A DNA stretch of 7,302 nucleotides from Candidatus Latescibacterota bacterium (lineage in GTDB: Bacteria > Latescibacterota > UBA2968 > GCA-2709665), in NCBI GenBank assembly GCA_030746455.1, contig JASLMQ010000823.1, positions 1 through 7,302 on the forward strand, in the 5' to 3' direction. The stretch's first letter is position 1, and each line of letters starts with the position of its first letter. The notes below the pieces were generated by a model that ran no database searches, was not told the DNA's origin, and saw nothing but the letters and a program-made list of their open reading frames with translations. Both the position numbers and the translations under genes were made by a program. Below are positions 1 to 7,284 of this stretch, one piece after another.

Positions 1-72
1 ATCCGCCGGCAACGCCGATGTCACCGCAAGACGAACCGCATATATCGTCTCCGCCCTCTCGACTGATGGCAT
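1..72 (-). CDS. Possible 5' end of an unidentified gene, cut by the window edge
   Basis: An ATG at 70-72 on the minus strand opens 24 codons with no stop before base 1, starting MPSVERAETI and continuing YAVRLAVTSALPAD. A good Shine-Dalgarno-like sequence, GAGAGG (complement of 81-86), lies 8 bases before the ATG. This is the main reason to propose a start here. The frame lies 86 bases after the stop of the mutase large subunit and in the same direction, so it could be the next gene of the operon, or the first of a new unit if the hairpin at 95-120 terminates transcription. The visible residues carry no motif I recognise, so no function is proposed. The stretch is too short for codon statistics, and it may be chance open frame. 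Confidence 0.4.
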   Translation of the reverse strand, partial: MPSVERAETIYAVRLAVTSALPAD

Positions 73-86
73 CGTCTGGACCTCTC

Positions 87-120
87 ACGAAAGACCGCTG
101 TCCATTCATCACGACAGCGG
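87..120 (-). terminator. Hairpin after the operon, possible weak intrinsic terminator
   Basis: CCGCTGTC (95-102) and GACAGCGG (113-120) form a perfect 8-bp stem with a 10-base loop. Read on the minus strand, the stem starts 38 bases after the stop codon of the mutase large subunit and is followed by TCTTTCGT, a poor U-tract. The position after the last recognised gene fits a terminator. The broken U-run and the possible Shine-Dalgarno sequence directly beyond it mean it could instead be partial or an mRNA 3'-end stabiliser. Confidence 0.45.
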
Positions 121-158
121 ACCAACGCCCCGAGTCGGCGCCGTCGATGGGACCCGAC

Positions 159-1799
159 TCAAGACGGGTGGTACTCACCGAAGACACCGCGCAGCTCGTC
201 GCATATCTCCCCGACACTGGCATAGGCCAGGACCGCCTCCAGAATGGAGGGCATGAGGTCGCCCTCGCCCCGGGCCGCGGATCCTAGGGCCGACAGGGCC
301 TCTCGGACCTGCTGCTCGTCCCGCGCCTCGCGAACCTGGCTCAGGGCAGCACATTGCTGCTTAGCGACCTCCTCGGTCACCTCGAAGGTATCGATCTGCG
401 TCTCGTCGTCCTCTGTGAACCGGTTCACGCCCACGACGACCCGGTCTCCGGTCTCTACCGACTGACCGTACCGATACGCAGAGGCCTCGATCCTCCCCTG
501 GACGTAGCCGCGCTCGATCGCCGCAACCATGCCCCCGGAGTCGTCGATCTGCCGGATGAGAGCCTCCGCTTCCGCCTCGAGGGCATCCGTCAGCGACTCG
601 ACATAGTGGCTTCCCCCCAGGGGATCGACCGTATTCGCCACCCCGGACTCGTGCGCCAGGATCTGCTGGGTCCGCAGCGCCAGCGTCGCCGCCTGCTCCG
701 TCGGCAGCGCCAGCGCTTCATCCCGGGCGTTGGCGTGCAGGCTCTGCGTGCCGCCCAGGACCGCGGCCAGGGCCTGGAGTGTGACCCGAACCACGTTGTT
801 GTCCGGCTGCTGGGCCGTTAGCGTGACCCCACCCGTCTGGGTATGGAACCGCAGCATCTGGCTCCTGGGGTCCCGCGCGCTGAAGCGGTCCTTCATCAAG
901 CGGGCGTACAGGCGCCGGGCGGCCCGGAACTTGGCCACCTCTTCGAACAGGTCCGTGTGCGCCGCGAAGAAGAAGGACAGACGGGGAGCGAACGCATCCA
1001 CATCCAGCCCCCCCTGTATGGCCGTCTCGATATAGGCGATAGCATTGGCCAGCGTGAAACCGATCTCCTCCGCCGCCGTCGCCCCCGCCTCCCGCATGTG
1101 GTAGCCACTGATGGAGATGGGATTCCAGCTCGGCATGGAATCGGCGCAGTACGCCATCACATCCCGGACCAGCCGTAGCGACGGGGCAGGCGGGAAGATG
1201 TGGGTACCCCGAGCGACGTACTCCTTCAGAATGTCGTTCTGAAGGGTGCCCCGAAGGCACGCGGGTGCAAGGCCCTGCTTCCGCGCGACCCCGATGTACA
1301 TCGCGAGCAGGATCGGCGCCGTCGCGTTGATCGTCATACTCGTGGACACCTCGTCCAGCGGAATCCCCTCGAACAGCCGCTCCATATCCGCCAGCGTGTC
1401 CACGGCCACTCCCACCCGGCCCATCTCGCCCAGGCACCGGGCGTCGTCCGAGTCGTATCCGATCTGGGTCGGCAGATCGAAAGCAACCGACAGGCCCGTG
1501 GTCCCCTGCTCCAGAAGATACCGGTACCGACGGTTCGACGCCTCGGCGGTGGCGAAACCGGCATACTGCCGCATGGTCCACAGCCGGCCCCGATACATGG
1601 TGGGGTGGACGCCCCGGGTAAACGGGTACTGCCCGGGAAACCCGATCCGACCCTCGACTTCGCCCGAACCGGCATAGATCCTGTCCACGGGTCCCCCAGA
1701 GCCCGATGTGAAGCGCTCGCAACGCTCGGGCGTCCGTTCCAGGGACCGCGCCAGCGTTCCCTGCTCCCAGTCGTCCTGCCGTACAGAATCAGAGTCCAT
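159..1799 (-). CDS. mcmA1: Methylmalonyl-CoA mutase, large (catalytic) subunit, split type
   Basis: This is the substrate-binding barrel subunit of adenosylcobalamin-dependent methylmalonyl-CoA mutase, which interconverts (R)-methylmalonyl-CoA and succinyl-CoA in the cytosol. The 546 residues match the usual length for a large subunit without a B12 domain; that domain is encoded separately at 2637-3059. Family blocks seen: [20 protein letters not shown] (53-72), [10 protein letters not shown] (73-82), [18 protein letters not shown] (101-118), LQNDILKEY (186-194), [14 protein letters not shown] (229-242). Tyr79, Arg197 and His234 align by eye with Tyr89, Arg207 and His244 of the Propionibacterium enzyme. 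Isobutyryl-CoA mutases carry Phe and Gln at the first two positions, and 2-hydroxyisobutyryl-CoA mutases Ile and Gln, so methylmalonyl-CoA is the favoured substrate. Position 65 is His where the Propionibacterium enzyme has Tyr75. I chose the ATG at 1799: it overlaps the meaB stop by 11 bases and has GGGAGA upstream. An ATG at 1856 would add 19 atypical residues. Confidence 0.95.
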   Translation of the reverse strand: MDSDSVRQDDWEQGTLARSLERTPERCERFTSGSGGPVDRIYAGSGEVEGRIGFPGQYPFTRGVHPTMYRGRLWTMRQYAGFATAEASNRRYRYLLEQGTTGLSVAFDLPTQIGYDSDDARCLGEMGRVGVAVDTLADMERLFEGIPLDEVSTSMTINATAPILLAMYIGVARKQGLAPACLRGTLQNDILKEYVARGTHIFPPAPSLRLVRDVMAYCADSMPSWNPISISGYHMREAGATAAEEIGFTLANAIAYIETAIQGGLDVDAFAPRLSFFFAAHTDLFEEVAKFRAARRLYARLMKDRFSARDPRSQMLRFHTQTGGVTLTAQQPDNNVVRVTLQALAAVLGGTQSLHANARDEALALPTEQAATLALRTQQILAHESGVANTVDPLGGSHYVESLTDALEAEAEALIRQIDDSGGMVAAIERGYVQGRIEASAYRYGQSVETGDRVVVGVNRFTEDDETQIDTFEVTEEVAKQQCAALSQVREARDEQQVREALSALGSAARGEGDLMPSILEAVLAYASVGEICDELRGVFGEYHPS

Positions 1800-2640
1800 C
1801 AGGTCGATTCTCCCGCCACGATCGGTGCTGTTCCTCCGTGATCCGCTCCAGGGCATCGGTCAGCCCGGCAACACCGTCCCCGCTCAGCGCGCTGACCAGG
1901 CACGTGTGGACCGGGCCGGGCTTCGAGCCGGGCCCCCCACGCAGCTCGAGCGCCGCCGCCAGCTGACGGCGAAGCTCGCCGGCGGCGGGTTGGTCCGCCT
2001 TGTTCACAACGAACATGTCGCCGATCTCCAGCAGCCCCGCCTTGAGCATCTGCACGCCGTCGCCCTGGCCAGGAGCCAGAACCACCATCACAAGGTCCGC
2101 TATCCGTGTAACCTCGATCTCGTTCTGTCCGACCCCTACCGTCTCGATCAACACGGGGTCGCAACCGATCAGTTCCATCACGCGGCGTACGCCCGCCACG
2201 CCTCGGGACAACCCACCCAGGTGCCCGCGCGACGCCAGGGAGCGGATGAACACCATCGGGTCTGTGGCGTGGCGCATCATCCGGATGCGATCACCCAGGA
2301 CCGCACCGTGGGTAAACGGGCTGGAAGGGTCGACGGCGATGGCCCCCACCCGACGAGAGGGATGGCGCGTCCGGTACTCCGCAATCAGTGCATCCGTCAG
2401 CGTTGACTTGCCCGATCCCGGTGGCCCGGTCACACCCAGAACCAGCCGGGCCTCGTCCGCGCCGGCGCGAGGGGCATGGTCCTGGCCCGCGGCGGCGACC
2501 GCTCGGGAGAAATCCGCCAGCCGCCCGGGGTCGTCCTCCAGCACGCTCATCAACCGGGCCGCGGCCCGGACGCGAACCGCCTCCGAAGACGGGTCCGAAG
2601 ACACCATATGCTGCACCAGTTGTTCGAGGGTCTGTGTCAT
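1789..2640 (-). CDS. meaB: MeaB/ArgK-type G-protein chaperone of methylmalonyl-CoA mutase
   Basis: MeaB is a cytosolic GTPase of the G3E/SIMIBI class that gates loading of adenosylcobalamin into the mutase and protects or repairs the enzyme. Seen in the 283 residues: Walker [10 protein letters not shown] (72-80), the block [19 protein letters not shown] (103-121), the switch motif ETVGVGQNE (166-174), the guanine-specificity motif NKAD (213-216) and a SALSGDG block (250-256). I chose the ATG at 2640 because its ATGA overlap with the small-subunit stop implies translational coupling; a GTG at 2646 would add two residues. The gene sits between the two mutase subunit genes. The chain ends about 30 residues after SALSG, whereas characterised MeaB/ArgK proteins (about 330 residues) continue into a C-terminal dimerisation arm. 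That arm is missing here, and neither of the other two frames encodes it. The family call is firm. Confidence 0.95.
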   Translation of the reverse strand: MTQTLEQLVQHMVSSDPSSEAVRVRAAARLMSVLEDDPGRLADFSRAVAAAGQDHAPRAGADEARLVLGVTGPPGSGKSTLTDALIAEYRTRHPSRRVGAIAVDPSSPFTHGAVLGDRIRMMRHATDPMVFIRSLASRGHLGGLSRGVAGVRRVMELIGCDPVLIETVGVGQNEIEVTRIADLVMVVLAPGQGDGVQMLKAGLLEIGDMFVVNKADQPAAGELRRQLAAALELRGGPGSKPGPVHTCLVSALSGDGVAGLTDALERITEEQHRSWRENRPDGL

Positions 2641-3059
2641 CGACACGGGTCTCGGGTGGGCACCAGTCGCCTGACCGCCGTGACGATCTCTTCGGCGGAC
2701 GCGCCCGGCGTGAAGATCTCAGCCATACCGGCCTGCTTGAGCATCTCGATATCGTCCGGGGGAATGATGCCGCCGCCGAAGACGACGATGTCGGAGGCCT
2801 GCCGCTCATGCAGCAGGTCGAGCACGCGCGTGAACAGGGCCATGTGAGATCCCGACAGCACAGACAGGCCGATCGCGGCCACATCCTCCTGGATGGCCGC
2901 CTCGACGATCTGTTCCGGTGTTCGGCGAATCCCGGTGTAGATCACCTCGAACCCGGCGTCCCGCAGGATGTGCACCACGTACCGGGCGCCCCGGTCGTGC
3001 CCGTCCAGGCCGGGCTTTCCAAAGAGAATGCGGGGACTTCTCTTCACGGCATCGGGCAT
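2637..3059 (-). CDS. mcmA2: Methylmalonyl-CoA mutase, small (B12-binding) subunit
   Basis: This is a stand-alone cobalamin-binding subunit of 140 residues, the normal size for split mutases. It holds adenosylcobalamin base-off/His-on and docks on the catalytic barrel encoded at 159-1799. The DxHxxG signature is D19-G-H21-D-R-G24, where His21 should be the lower axial cobalt ligand. The rest of the Rossmann-like B12 fold follows: GLSVLSGSH (64-72) carries the SxL motif that contacts the nucleotide tail, and VFGGGIIP (93-100) is the glycine-rich loop. The opening [18 protein letters not shown] is typical of the family. The ATG at 3059 lies 2 bases after the stop of the synthetase gene (TGA-AC-ATG), and the stop overlaps the meaB start, so the gene is almost certainly co-transcribed and coupled. 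The same frame is open upstream to 3782, but that part is antisense-free overlap with the synthetase gene in a different frame and looks non-coding. Confidence 0.95.
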   Translation of the reverse strand: MPDAVKRSPRILFGKPGLDGHDRGARYVVHILRDAGFEVIYTGIRRTPEQIVEAAIQEDVAAIGLSVLSGSHMALFTRVLDLLHERQASDIVVFGGGIIPPDDIEMLKQAGMAEIFTPGASAEEIVTAVRRLVPTRDPCR

Positions 3060-3061
3060 GT

Positions 3062-4576
3062 TCAGTCCGTTCCCGCTGCGTCCTGCTCGAAAAGCTTCAC
3101 CACCTCTGGTTTCGTCACCTTGCCCATCGGGTTTCTCGGAAGCGCGTCCACCAGGAGCAAGAGCGACGGCACCTTGTATGTAGCCATCCGGTCCTTCCCC
3201 CACGCGCGAAGCGATTCCAGGTCCAGACGGTGGCCGGGAGCGGGAATGACCGCAGCGGCCACACGCTGGCCCCACTCCGGGTCCTCGATCCCCACGACCG
3301 CACATTCCCCGATGGACGCATGGGTGCGCAGCACGTCCTCCACCTCCAGGGCCGACACCTTGTAGCCGCCTGTCTTGATGATATCCACGGAGCTGCGTCC
3401 AAGGATCCGGTAGATCCCATCTTCCCGTACCGCCACATCGCCGGACCTGAACCAGCCGTCGTCTGTGAAGGCCTCTTGCGTCACCTCCGGTCGCTGCCAG
3501 TACCCCTGAAACACGCAGGGCCCCGCCACCTGGATCTCGCCGGGTGTCCCGTCCGGCACCGGCCGGTCGTCCTCCCCCCGCAGCCGGATCTCCACCCCCG
3601 GAAGCGGCCTCCCCACGTGGCCGGGCTTCCGTTCCCCATGCAACGGGTTCGAAAGCCCCATACCGATCTCGGTCATACCGTAGCGTTCGAGAAGCGTGTG
3701 CCCGCTGATCGAGCGCCATTTTTCCAGCATCGGCACCGGCAGTGCCGCGGAGCCGGACACCATCAGCCGCAGTCGCTCGCATCCCGCGCGCATGGCCTCA
3801 CGCCGCTCCGGCGCCGCCGACTCCCACTCCGCGATCAGGCGGGCGTAGACGGTCGGGACCGCCATGAACAGGGTCAACCCGCTGCCATCAATGAATCGCT
3901 CCCAGACCCGCGCCGCATCGAACTTCGGCAGGAACTCACACGTGGCGCCGGACCAGAGCGCGCAGCAGAGCACATTCACGATACCGTGCACGTGATGCAG
4001 GGGCAGAACGTGCAGGATGTGATCCTCGGCCGTCCACGCCCAGGCCTCCACCAGAGAACGGATCTGGGCGGCGATGGTGGCGTGTGTGGTCACGGCGCCC
4101 TTGGGACGATCGGTGGTCCCGCTTGTGTACACCATCATCGCCCGGCGCGACGACTCGACCTCCGGCAGACGCCCGGGCTCCGCGTCCGACAGCTCCGTGG
4201 TCGTCAGAAACCTCAGCCCGCGCGTCTCTGCAACAGGCCGCAACGACGCTTCGTATTCGGGATGCGCCACGACTATGGAGGCCTGGGAATCGTCGATCAC
4301 ATAGGCGAGTTCGGGCTCGGGATGCAGAACGCAGAGCGGTACGGCAATGCCGCCTGCTCGCCACACGCCCCACTGCGTGGCCACGTAGTCCATCCCCGGC
4401 GGGGTGAGAAACGCCACACGGGCTTCACACAGGTCTTCCTGCCCACCCAGTAGGCCTGCGGCGCACCGACCGGACTGGTCTAGAAGGTATTCGTAGGTGA
4501 ACCGTCCCTGCGGTGCGATAATCGCGGTTCGCTCCCGAAATGCACTCGCCCGGTCCACCAGAGGAATCCCGCTCAC
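3062..4576 (-). CDS. Malonyl/methylmalonyl-CoA synthetase-like acyl-CoA synthetase (MatB/ACSF3 type)
   Basis: This is an ANL-superfamily adenylating enzyme of 504 residues, expected in the cytosol, that makes an acyl-CoA from a free acid, ATP and CoA through an acyl-AMP. Motifs in order: P-loop [11 protein letters not shown] (150-160), LPLHHVHG (191-198), [15 protein letters not shown] (297-311), WFRSGD (375-380), the hinge and A8 loop [19 protein letters not shown] (393-411), and PRNPMGK with catalytic Lys486. The A5 block followed by SNP and [17 protein letters not shown], and the [16 protein letters not shown] loop, closely resemble MatB and mitochondrial ACSF3, which activate malonate and methylmalonate. 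That is the basis for the substrate call. The mutase genes immediately downstream favour methylmalonate, which is inference. The start is a GTG (4574-4576) with GGGA 5 bases upstream; it follows the preceding gene by 32 bases. A generic fatty or aryl acyl-CoA ligase is the alternative but fits the motifs less well. Confidence 0.85.
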   Translation of the reverse strand: MSGIPLVDRASAFRERTAIIAPQGRFTYEYLLDQSGRCAAGLLGGQEDLCEARVAFLTPPGMDYVATQWGVWRAGGIAVPLCVLHPEPELAYVIDDSQASIVVAHPEYEASLRPVAETRGLRFLTTTELSDAEPGRLPEVESSRRAMMVYTSGTTDRPKGAVTTHATIAAQIRSLVEAWAWTAEDHILHVLPLHHVHGIVNVLCCALWSGATCEFLPKFDAARVWERFIDGSGLTLFMAVPTVYARLIAEWESAAPERREAMRAGCERLRLMVSGSAALPVPMLEKWRSISGHTLLERYGMTEIGMGLSNPLHGERKPGHVGRPLPGVEIRLRGEDDRPVPDGTPGEIQVAGPCVFQGYWQRPEVTQEAFTDDGWFRSGDVAVREDGIYRILGRSSVDIIKTGGYKVSALEVEDVLRTHASIGECAVVGIEDPEWGQRVAAAVIPAPGHRLDLESLRAWGKDRMATYKVPSLLLLVDALPRNPMGKVTKPEVVKLFEQDAAGTD

Positions 4577-4608
4577 GTCGTCCCGTTGCTCCGATCTGTG
4601 ATTGGGTC

Positions 4609-6642
4609 TCAGGTCTCGTTCCTCACCTGCTCATTCGCGTCACGAATCGCCTCAATCGCCTCCTCCGGGGTCAGTCCCTGGCGCGCCGGCGACTCGCACG
4701 AATCGCTCCCTGCGTAGAGCAGCGCATTGATGTTGTTCATCCAGTACCCGTGACCGTACTCGTGCGCCTTCGCGAACACGGGCGCGTAGGCCTCCCGCTC
4801 GATCATCCCCAGCAGCGCCGACGAGGCGTGATAGGCGTGGATCCGGTTCTCCCTGAGGTACTCGCGCATCCGTCCCGACCGCACGTTGAACGTCATCAGC
4901 ACCACCGGCCGGTCCGGAGAGCTGAATCCCCGGTAGACTCCCAGATCGAACCAGTTGCACGGTGTGGTGAAGATGTACGACGCGAACAGGAGGTCGGGGT
5001 TGATCCGCCAGACGTCGTCCCGGATCTCCCTGCAGATCCGCTCGACCTCCGAGCTCAGGACCGTGAAGTAGCCTTCCAGCAGACCGCGCGTCCTCAGCCA
5101 ATCGAACCGCTCCCTCAGACGCAGGCCTTCGGCCTCGGCCAGCACAGCGCCGTCGATCCAGCCTTCCCAGCGATCGAGCACGAACGTGTAGCACGCGTCC
5201 TCGAATCCATACCCCATGTAATAGTTGAATGCCGGGGGATGCGCGTACAGCTCCACGTCGATCGCAATGCCGCCCACGCACGGGTGCGACAGCGAGAAGT
5301 CGGCGATCGCGCACAGCGGGGCGCGCCATCCCCGCCGCCAGAACTCGAGGTCCATCGGCGAGGGTGCCTCCAGCTCCTGGCCCTGCGCCCCAAAGCACCG
5401 CGTCCTCTCATCCCGGAAGAACCGGTAGTCGAGCGTGGGGTACCATTTCACCGACGACCCGTCCAGCGCCGCCGCGGTCCACTCCCAGCGCTCGAGCACC
5501 GCGGCCCGCTCCGCTTCACTGAACCCGGCGCCCGCGACGGCCTGGCAATTGGAGATATCCCAGAACAGGTTCACATCGCACGCCTCGAGCGCCTTGCACA
5601 CCTGCTCCACCTCGACCTTCGTCGTTTGATTCCCGCCCCATTGGACCGTACTGCCCCAGCTCGCGCGTATGCCCTCCCTCCGGATCCATCCGTAGTGCCT
5701 CTCGTCCGGAATCTCCTCGTAGTACTCCGCCGTCCGCCTGTCGTACCAATCGAGATCTCGGTCGCGTACGGGGTATATCTCCGTACGTACCCTCGGAGGC
5801 AGGCTGTCCGCAACAGCGCTCTCGTCCAGATCGAGATCGATCGGTTCCCCACTCTCCTCCGTGGACTCAGGTATCGGGTTCACCGCTTCGAGCAGCATCG
5901 CCCCCGTTGTCACCCCCACCACGTATCTGGCCAGGTCGTCGAGGAAGGCGGATGTATCCTCCAACCACTCCGGGTGGGCCAGCGGCTCCCCCGAGATCCG
6001 CAGCGGGACCCCCGTCGCGTTGAGCAGATAGCGGCCCGCCACGAGGACGTGGCCCTTCCCCGATCGGGCCATCGCCACTACGGCCATCTCACCCTTGGGA
6101 CGAGCCGTCTCGAACGTCGCAAGCAGCACGCTTGCATCCTCGCCGACCCGCAGCGGAGTCGACCGGTCGAAGGCCAGCCTCTCGGCCCCGTTCCCCTGCA
6201 CGGGCGATCCAGGAATGGGTCGGTAGAAGGGCCGGTCCCACAGGGGTGCCGCATATCCGTTCACCGAATCCTCGATCAGCTCGTCGTCGATCCGAATCTG
6301 TACATCGAGATTCGCCAGCAGCCGGTTGAACTGGTATCGCTCGTGGGCGCCCTCGCCGCCCTCCAGGTTCGGCCCGAGGATGAGTGTGCCGCCGACTGAG
6401 ACGAGCTTTGCTGCTTCTTCGACCTCGGCGGCCGACATCCTCCCACTGGGGAACGCGGGCGTCCTGCCTGAGAGCAGCCCGATGGTGCCGTATCGCTCAA
6501 GATCGTCACGAACCAGGTTCGGGTAGAACGGCCGTGTGTCCACGGCCATCCCCGCTCTGCCGAACGCTCCCGCGATTCCCTCGTTGATCACAGCGGGTGA
6601 GAGGGCGTAGTCGAGGACCAGCATTCGTTCCTTGTTTCTCAT
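4609..6642 (-). CDS. Unidentified two-domain protein: amidotransferase-like fold plus glycosidase-like barrel
   Basis: I do not recognise a named family for this 677-residue protein. The N-terminal half (about 1-245) alternates strands and helices like a class-I glutamine-amidotransferase or ThuA-type fold: MLVLDY near 7, GTIGLLSGR near 52-60, GGTLILGPN near 84-92, and GKGHVLVAGRYLL near 196-208. I see no obvious catalytic Cys-His pair. An acidic linker (about 255-285, EESGEPIDLDLDES) follows. The C-terminal half (about 285-677) looks like a TIM barrel: RASWGSTVQW, CDVNLFWDISN, VKWYPTLDYRFF, GGIAIDVELYAH (457-468, with Asp462 and Glu464 as candidate acids), DLLFASYIF, and GYWMNNINALLYAG near the end. 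Such a pairing recalls glycoside hydrolases with an accessory amidotransferase-like domain. There is no signal peptide or membrane segment, so it is probably cytosolic. I chose the ATG at 6642; a TTG at 6666 and an ATG at 6624 are alternatives. It is the first gene of the operon. Coding status is secure, function is not. Confidence 0.85.
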   Translation of the reverse strand: MRNKERMLVLDYALSPAVINEGIAGAFGRAGMAVDTRPFYPNLVRDDLERYGTIGLLSGRTPAFPSGRMSAAEVEEAAKLVSVGGTLILGPNLEGGEGAHERYQFNRLLANLDVQIRIDDELIEDSVNGYAAPLWDRPFYRPIPGSPVQGNGAERLAFDRSTPLRVGEDASVLLATFETARPKGEMAVVAMARSGKGHVLVAGRYLLNATGVPLRISGEPLAHPEWLEDTSAFLDDLARYVVGVTTGAMLLEAVNPIPESTEESGEPIDLDLDESAVADSLPPRVRTEIYPVRDRDLDWYDRRTAEYYEEIPDERHYGWIRREGIRASWGSTVQWGGNQTTKVEVEQVCKALEACDVNLFWDISNCQAVAGAGFSEAERAAVLERWEWTAAALDGSSVKWYPTLDYRFFRDERTRCFGAQGQELEAPSPMDLEFWRRGWRAPLCAIADFSLSHPCVGGIAIDVELYAHPPAFNYYMGYGFEDACYTFVLDRWEGWIDGAVLAEAEGLRLRERFDWLRTRGLLEGYFTVLSSEVERICREIRDDVWRINPDLLFASYIFTTPCNWFDLGVYRGFSSPDRPVVLMTFNVRSGRMREYLRENRIHAYHASSALLGMIEREAYAPVFAKAHEYGHGYWMNNINALLYAGSDSCESPARQGLTPEEAIEAIRDANEQVRNET

Positions 6643-6655
6643 CACCTTGACTATA
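6642..6655 (-). promoter_or_regulatory. Possible -10 box giving a leaderless start
   Basis: On the minus strand TATAGT (complement of 6650-6655) is followed by 7 bases and then the ATG at 6640-6642. A -10 hexamer at this distance would place the transcription start on or next to the A of the start codon. No convincing -35 box lies at normal spacing, and the Shine-Dalgarno candidates nearby (AAGG directly against the ATG) are badly spaced, which fits a leaderless message. The repeat motif TTGCTTGT (6663-6670) ends 7 bases upstream of the hexamer. In GC-rich DNA an AT-rich hexamer is somewhat conspicuous, but a single match is weak evidence. Confidence 0.3.
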
Positions 6656-6662
6656 GCCTCGG

Positions 6663-6670
6663 ACAAGCAA
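6663..6670 (-). repeat. Third, short copy of the TTGCTTGT motif next to the gene start
   Basis: TTGCTTGT on the minus strand matches the core of the two 18-base repeats further upstream; the flanks are only loosely similar. It lies between the operon's first ATG and the rest of the leader and ends 7 bases upstream of the possible -10 box. This is where a regulator could act, but an 8-base match can occur by chance. Confidence 0.3.
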
Positions 6671-6727
6671 TCGCTCTAGATGGGATTCCTGGCGCGCCCT
6701 GAACAAGCGCGTCACCCGTACCAGCGC

Positions 6728-6773
6728 AGCTCCCCCCGGCACGAAAGAGAAAGGGGTGGCAGAGCCGGGAGCT
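6728..6773. repeat. Bulged inverted repeat in the leader
   Basis: AGCTCCC-ccc-GGC (6728-6740) can pair with GCCGGGAGCT (6764-6773) over 10 bp with a three-C bulge and a 23-base loop. On the minus strand the structure would sit about 85 bases before the first start codon. No U-tract follows on either strand, so it is not an intrinsic terminator. Confidence 0.45.
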
Positions 6774-6776
6774 CAC

Positions 6777-6794
6777 GCGTCTGGCACAAGCAAC
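6777..6794. repeat. 18-base repeat, copy 1
   Basis: GCGTCTGGCACAAGCAAC on the plus strand matches the copy at 6930-6947 at 17 of 18 positions. The copies are 153 bases apart in the same orientation. The spacing and the lack of a gene suggest a regulatory or dispersed element rather than coding repetition. Confidence 0.7.
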
Positions 6795-6929
6795 CCACTC
6801 ACGTACAGCCTCGGGGATCGGTAGGCCGCATATCCGAGTGAGACCACCCCTCGGTCTTCGCGGGAGCGCGAGAGCGGATTCCCGTGTCCCCACGAATGCG
6901 TATCCAGGCACGAGTATGATCGCCCTCCC

Positions 6930-6947
6930 GCGTCCGGCACAAGCAAC
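6930..6947. repeat. 18-base repeat, copy 2
   Basis: GCGTCCGGCACAAGCAAC differs from the copy at 6777-6794 by one C/T change. Together with the partial copy at 6663-6670, the ACAAGCAA core occurs three times in about 285 bases, always in the same orientation, and nowhere that I noticed inside the neighbouring genes. Confidence 0.7.
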
Positions 6948-7049
6948 GCCGCCCTGGCCTGGCCCTCTAGACGGGCAGGCGGACGGACCCACAGTGCGTC
7001 CACCAGAGGGACTTCGCGGGAGGAAAGCTGCCCGGCGTTTGAGGGCCGC

Positions 7050-7091
7050 GGTTTTCTTTCCCCGGTTTGCCGCGGCTAAAAAGAAACCGGG
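7050..7091. repeat. Overlapping inverted repeats
   Basis: CCCGGTTT (7061-7068) and AAACCGGG (7084-7091) form a perfect 8-bp stem around a 15-base loop that itself holds the palindrome GCCGCGGC (7069-7076). A second pairing, GTTTTCTTT (7051-7059) with AAAGAAAC (7080-7087), overlaps it and would compete. Neither is followed by a U-tract in either direction. Confidence 0.5.
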
Positions 7092-7117
7092 CCCCGCTGG
7101 AAGCGGATAGGGAAAAG

Positions 7118-7200
7118 CATCGGACTGTCGATGGCAGTTCCTATAGGGCCAGGAGATCAATGCCTCGTCCTGACCGCTGCACTCTCTGCCATCGAGGCAT
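7118..7200 (-). promoter_or_regulatory. Competing stems resembling an attenuator-type leader
   Basis: Three pairings share sequence. ATGCCTCG (7160-7167) pairs with CGAGGCAT (7193-7200), and TCGATGGCAG (7128-7137) pairs with CTGCCATCGA (7186-7195). These two are mutually exclusive at 7193-7195. A short stem CATCG (7118-7122) with CGATG (7129-7133) competes with the second and, on the minus strand, is followed by CTTTTCCC. On the transcript of the operon strand, forming the first stem would free the region that makes the short, U-followed stem; forming the second would block it. That is the logic of an attenuator, but the 5-bp stem and four-U run are weak. No B12-box motif is visible. Confidence 0.3.
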
Positions 7201-7223
7201 CCTGCCTGGCGCTCGATCCCCCC

Positions 7224-7262
7224 GGTCGCAGTTCCGAACCGACAACGCGCGGAACTGCGACC
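7224..7262. repeat. 13-bp perfect hairpin
   Basis: GGTCGCAGTTCCG (7224-7236) and CGGAACTGCGACC (7250-7262) pair perfectly over 13 bp with a 13-base loop. The loop contains GACAAC (7241-7246), which is complementary to GTTGTC (7288-7293) beyond the next hairpin. Neither strand has a U-tract after the stem, so an ordinary intrinsic terminator is unlikely. The stem sequence GCAGTTCC recurs at 7134-7141. Confidence 0.8.
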
Positions 7263-7263
7263 A

Positions 7264-7284
7264 CCCCCCGTTACGAACGGGGGG
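7264..7284. repeat. 9-bp GC-rich hairpin with triloop
   Basis: CCCCCCGTT (7264-7272) and AACGGGGGG (7276-7284) form a perfect 9-bp stem with an ACG triloop, one base away from the 13-bp hairpin. Another CCCCCC run (7218-7223) precedes that hairpin, so the GGGGGG arm could alternatively close a larger structure around both. No U-tract follows on either strand. Confidence 0.8.

Noticed and set aside
18..287. 89-codon plus-strand frame at the left edge
   Set aside because: It overlaps the 3' end of the mutase large subunit on the opposite strand and shows no protein-like features.
3060..3782. Upstream in-frame extension of the mutase small subunit
   Set aside because: This part overlaps the synthetase gene in another frame and has no family similarity; the ATG at 3059 gives the normal subunit length.
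2918..4453. 511-codon open frame on the plus strand
   Set aside because: It runs antisense to the well-supported synthetase gene and shows low-complexity Arg/His/Pro composition.
4540..6399. 619-codon open frame on the plus strand
   Set aside because: It is antisense to the 677-residue gene; its translation is Arg/Pro/His-rich without domains, as expected for a mirror frame in GC-rich DNA.
6838..7110. 90-codon plus-strand frame in the intergenic region
   Set aside because: It has no ribosome-binding site or recognisable motif, and it includes the palindromic stretch around 7050-7091.
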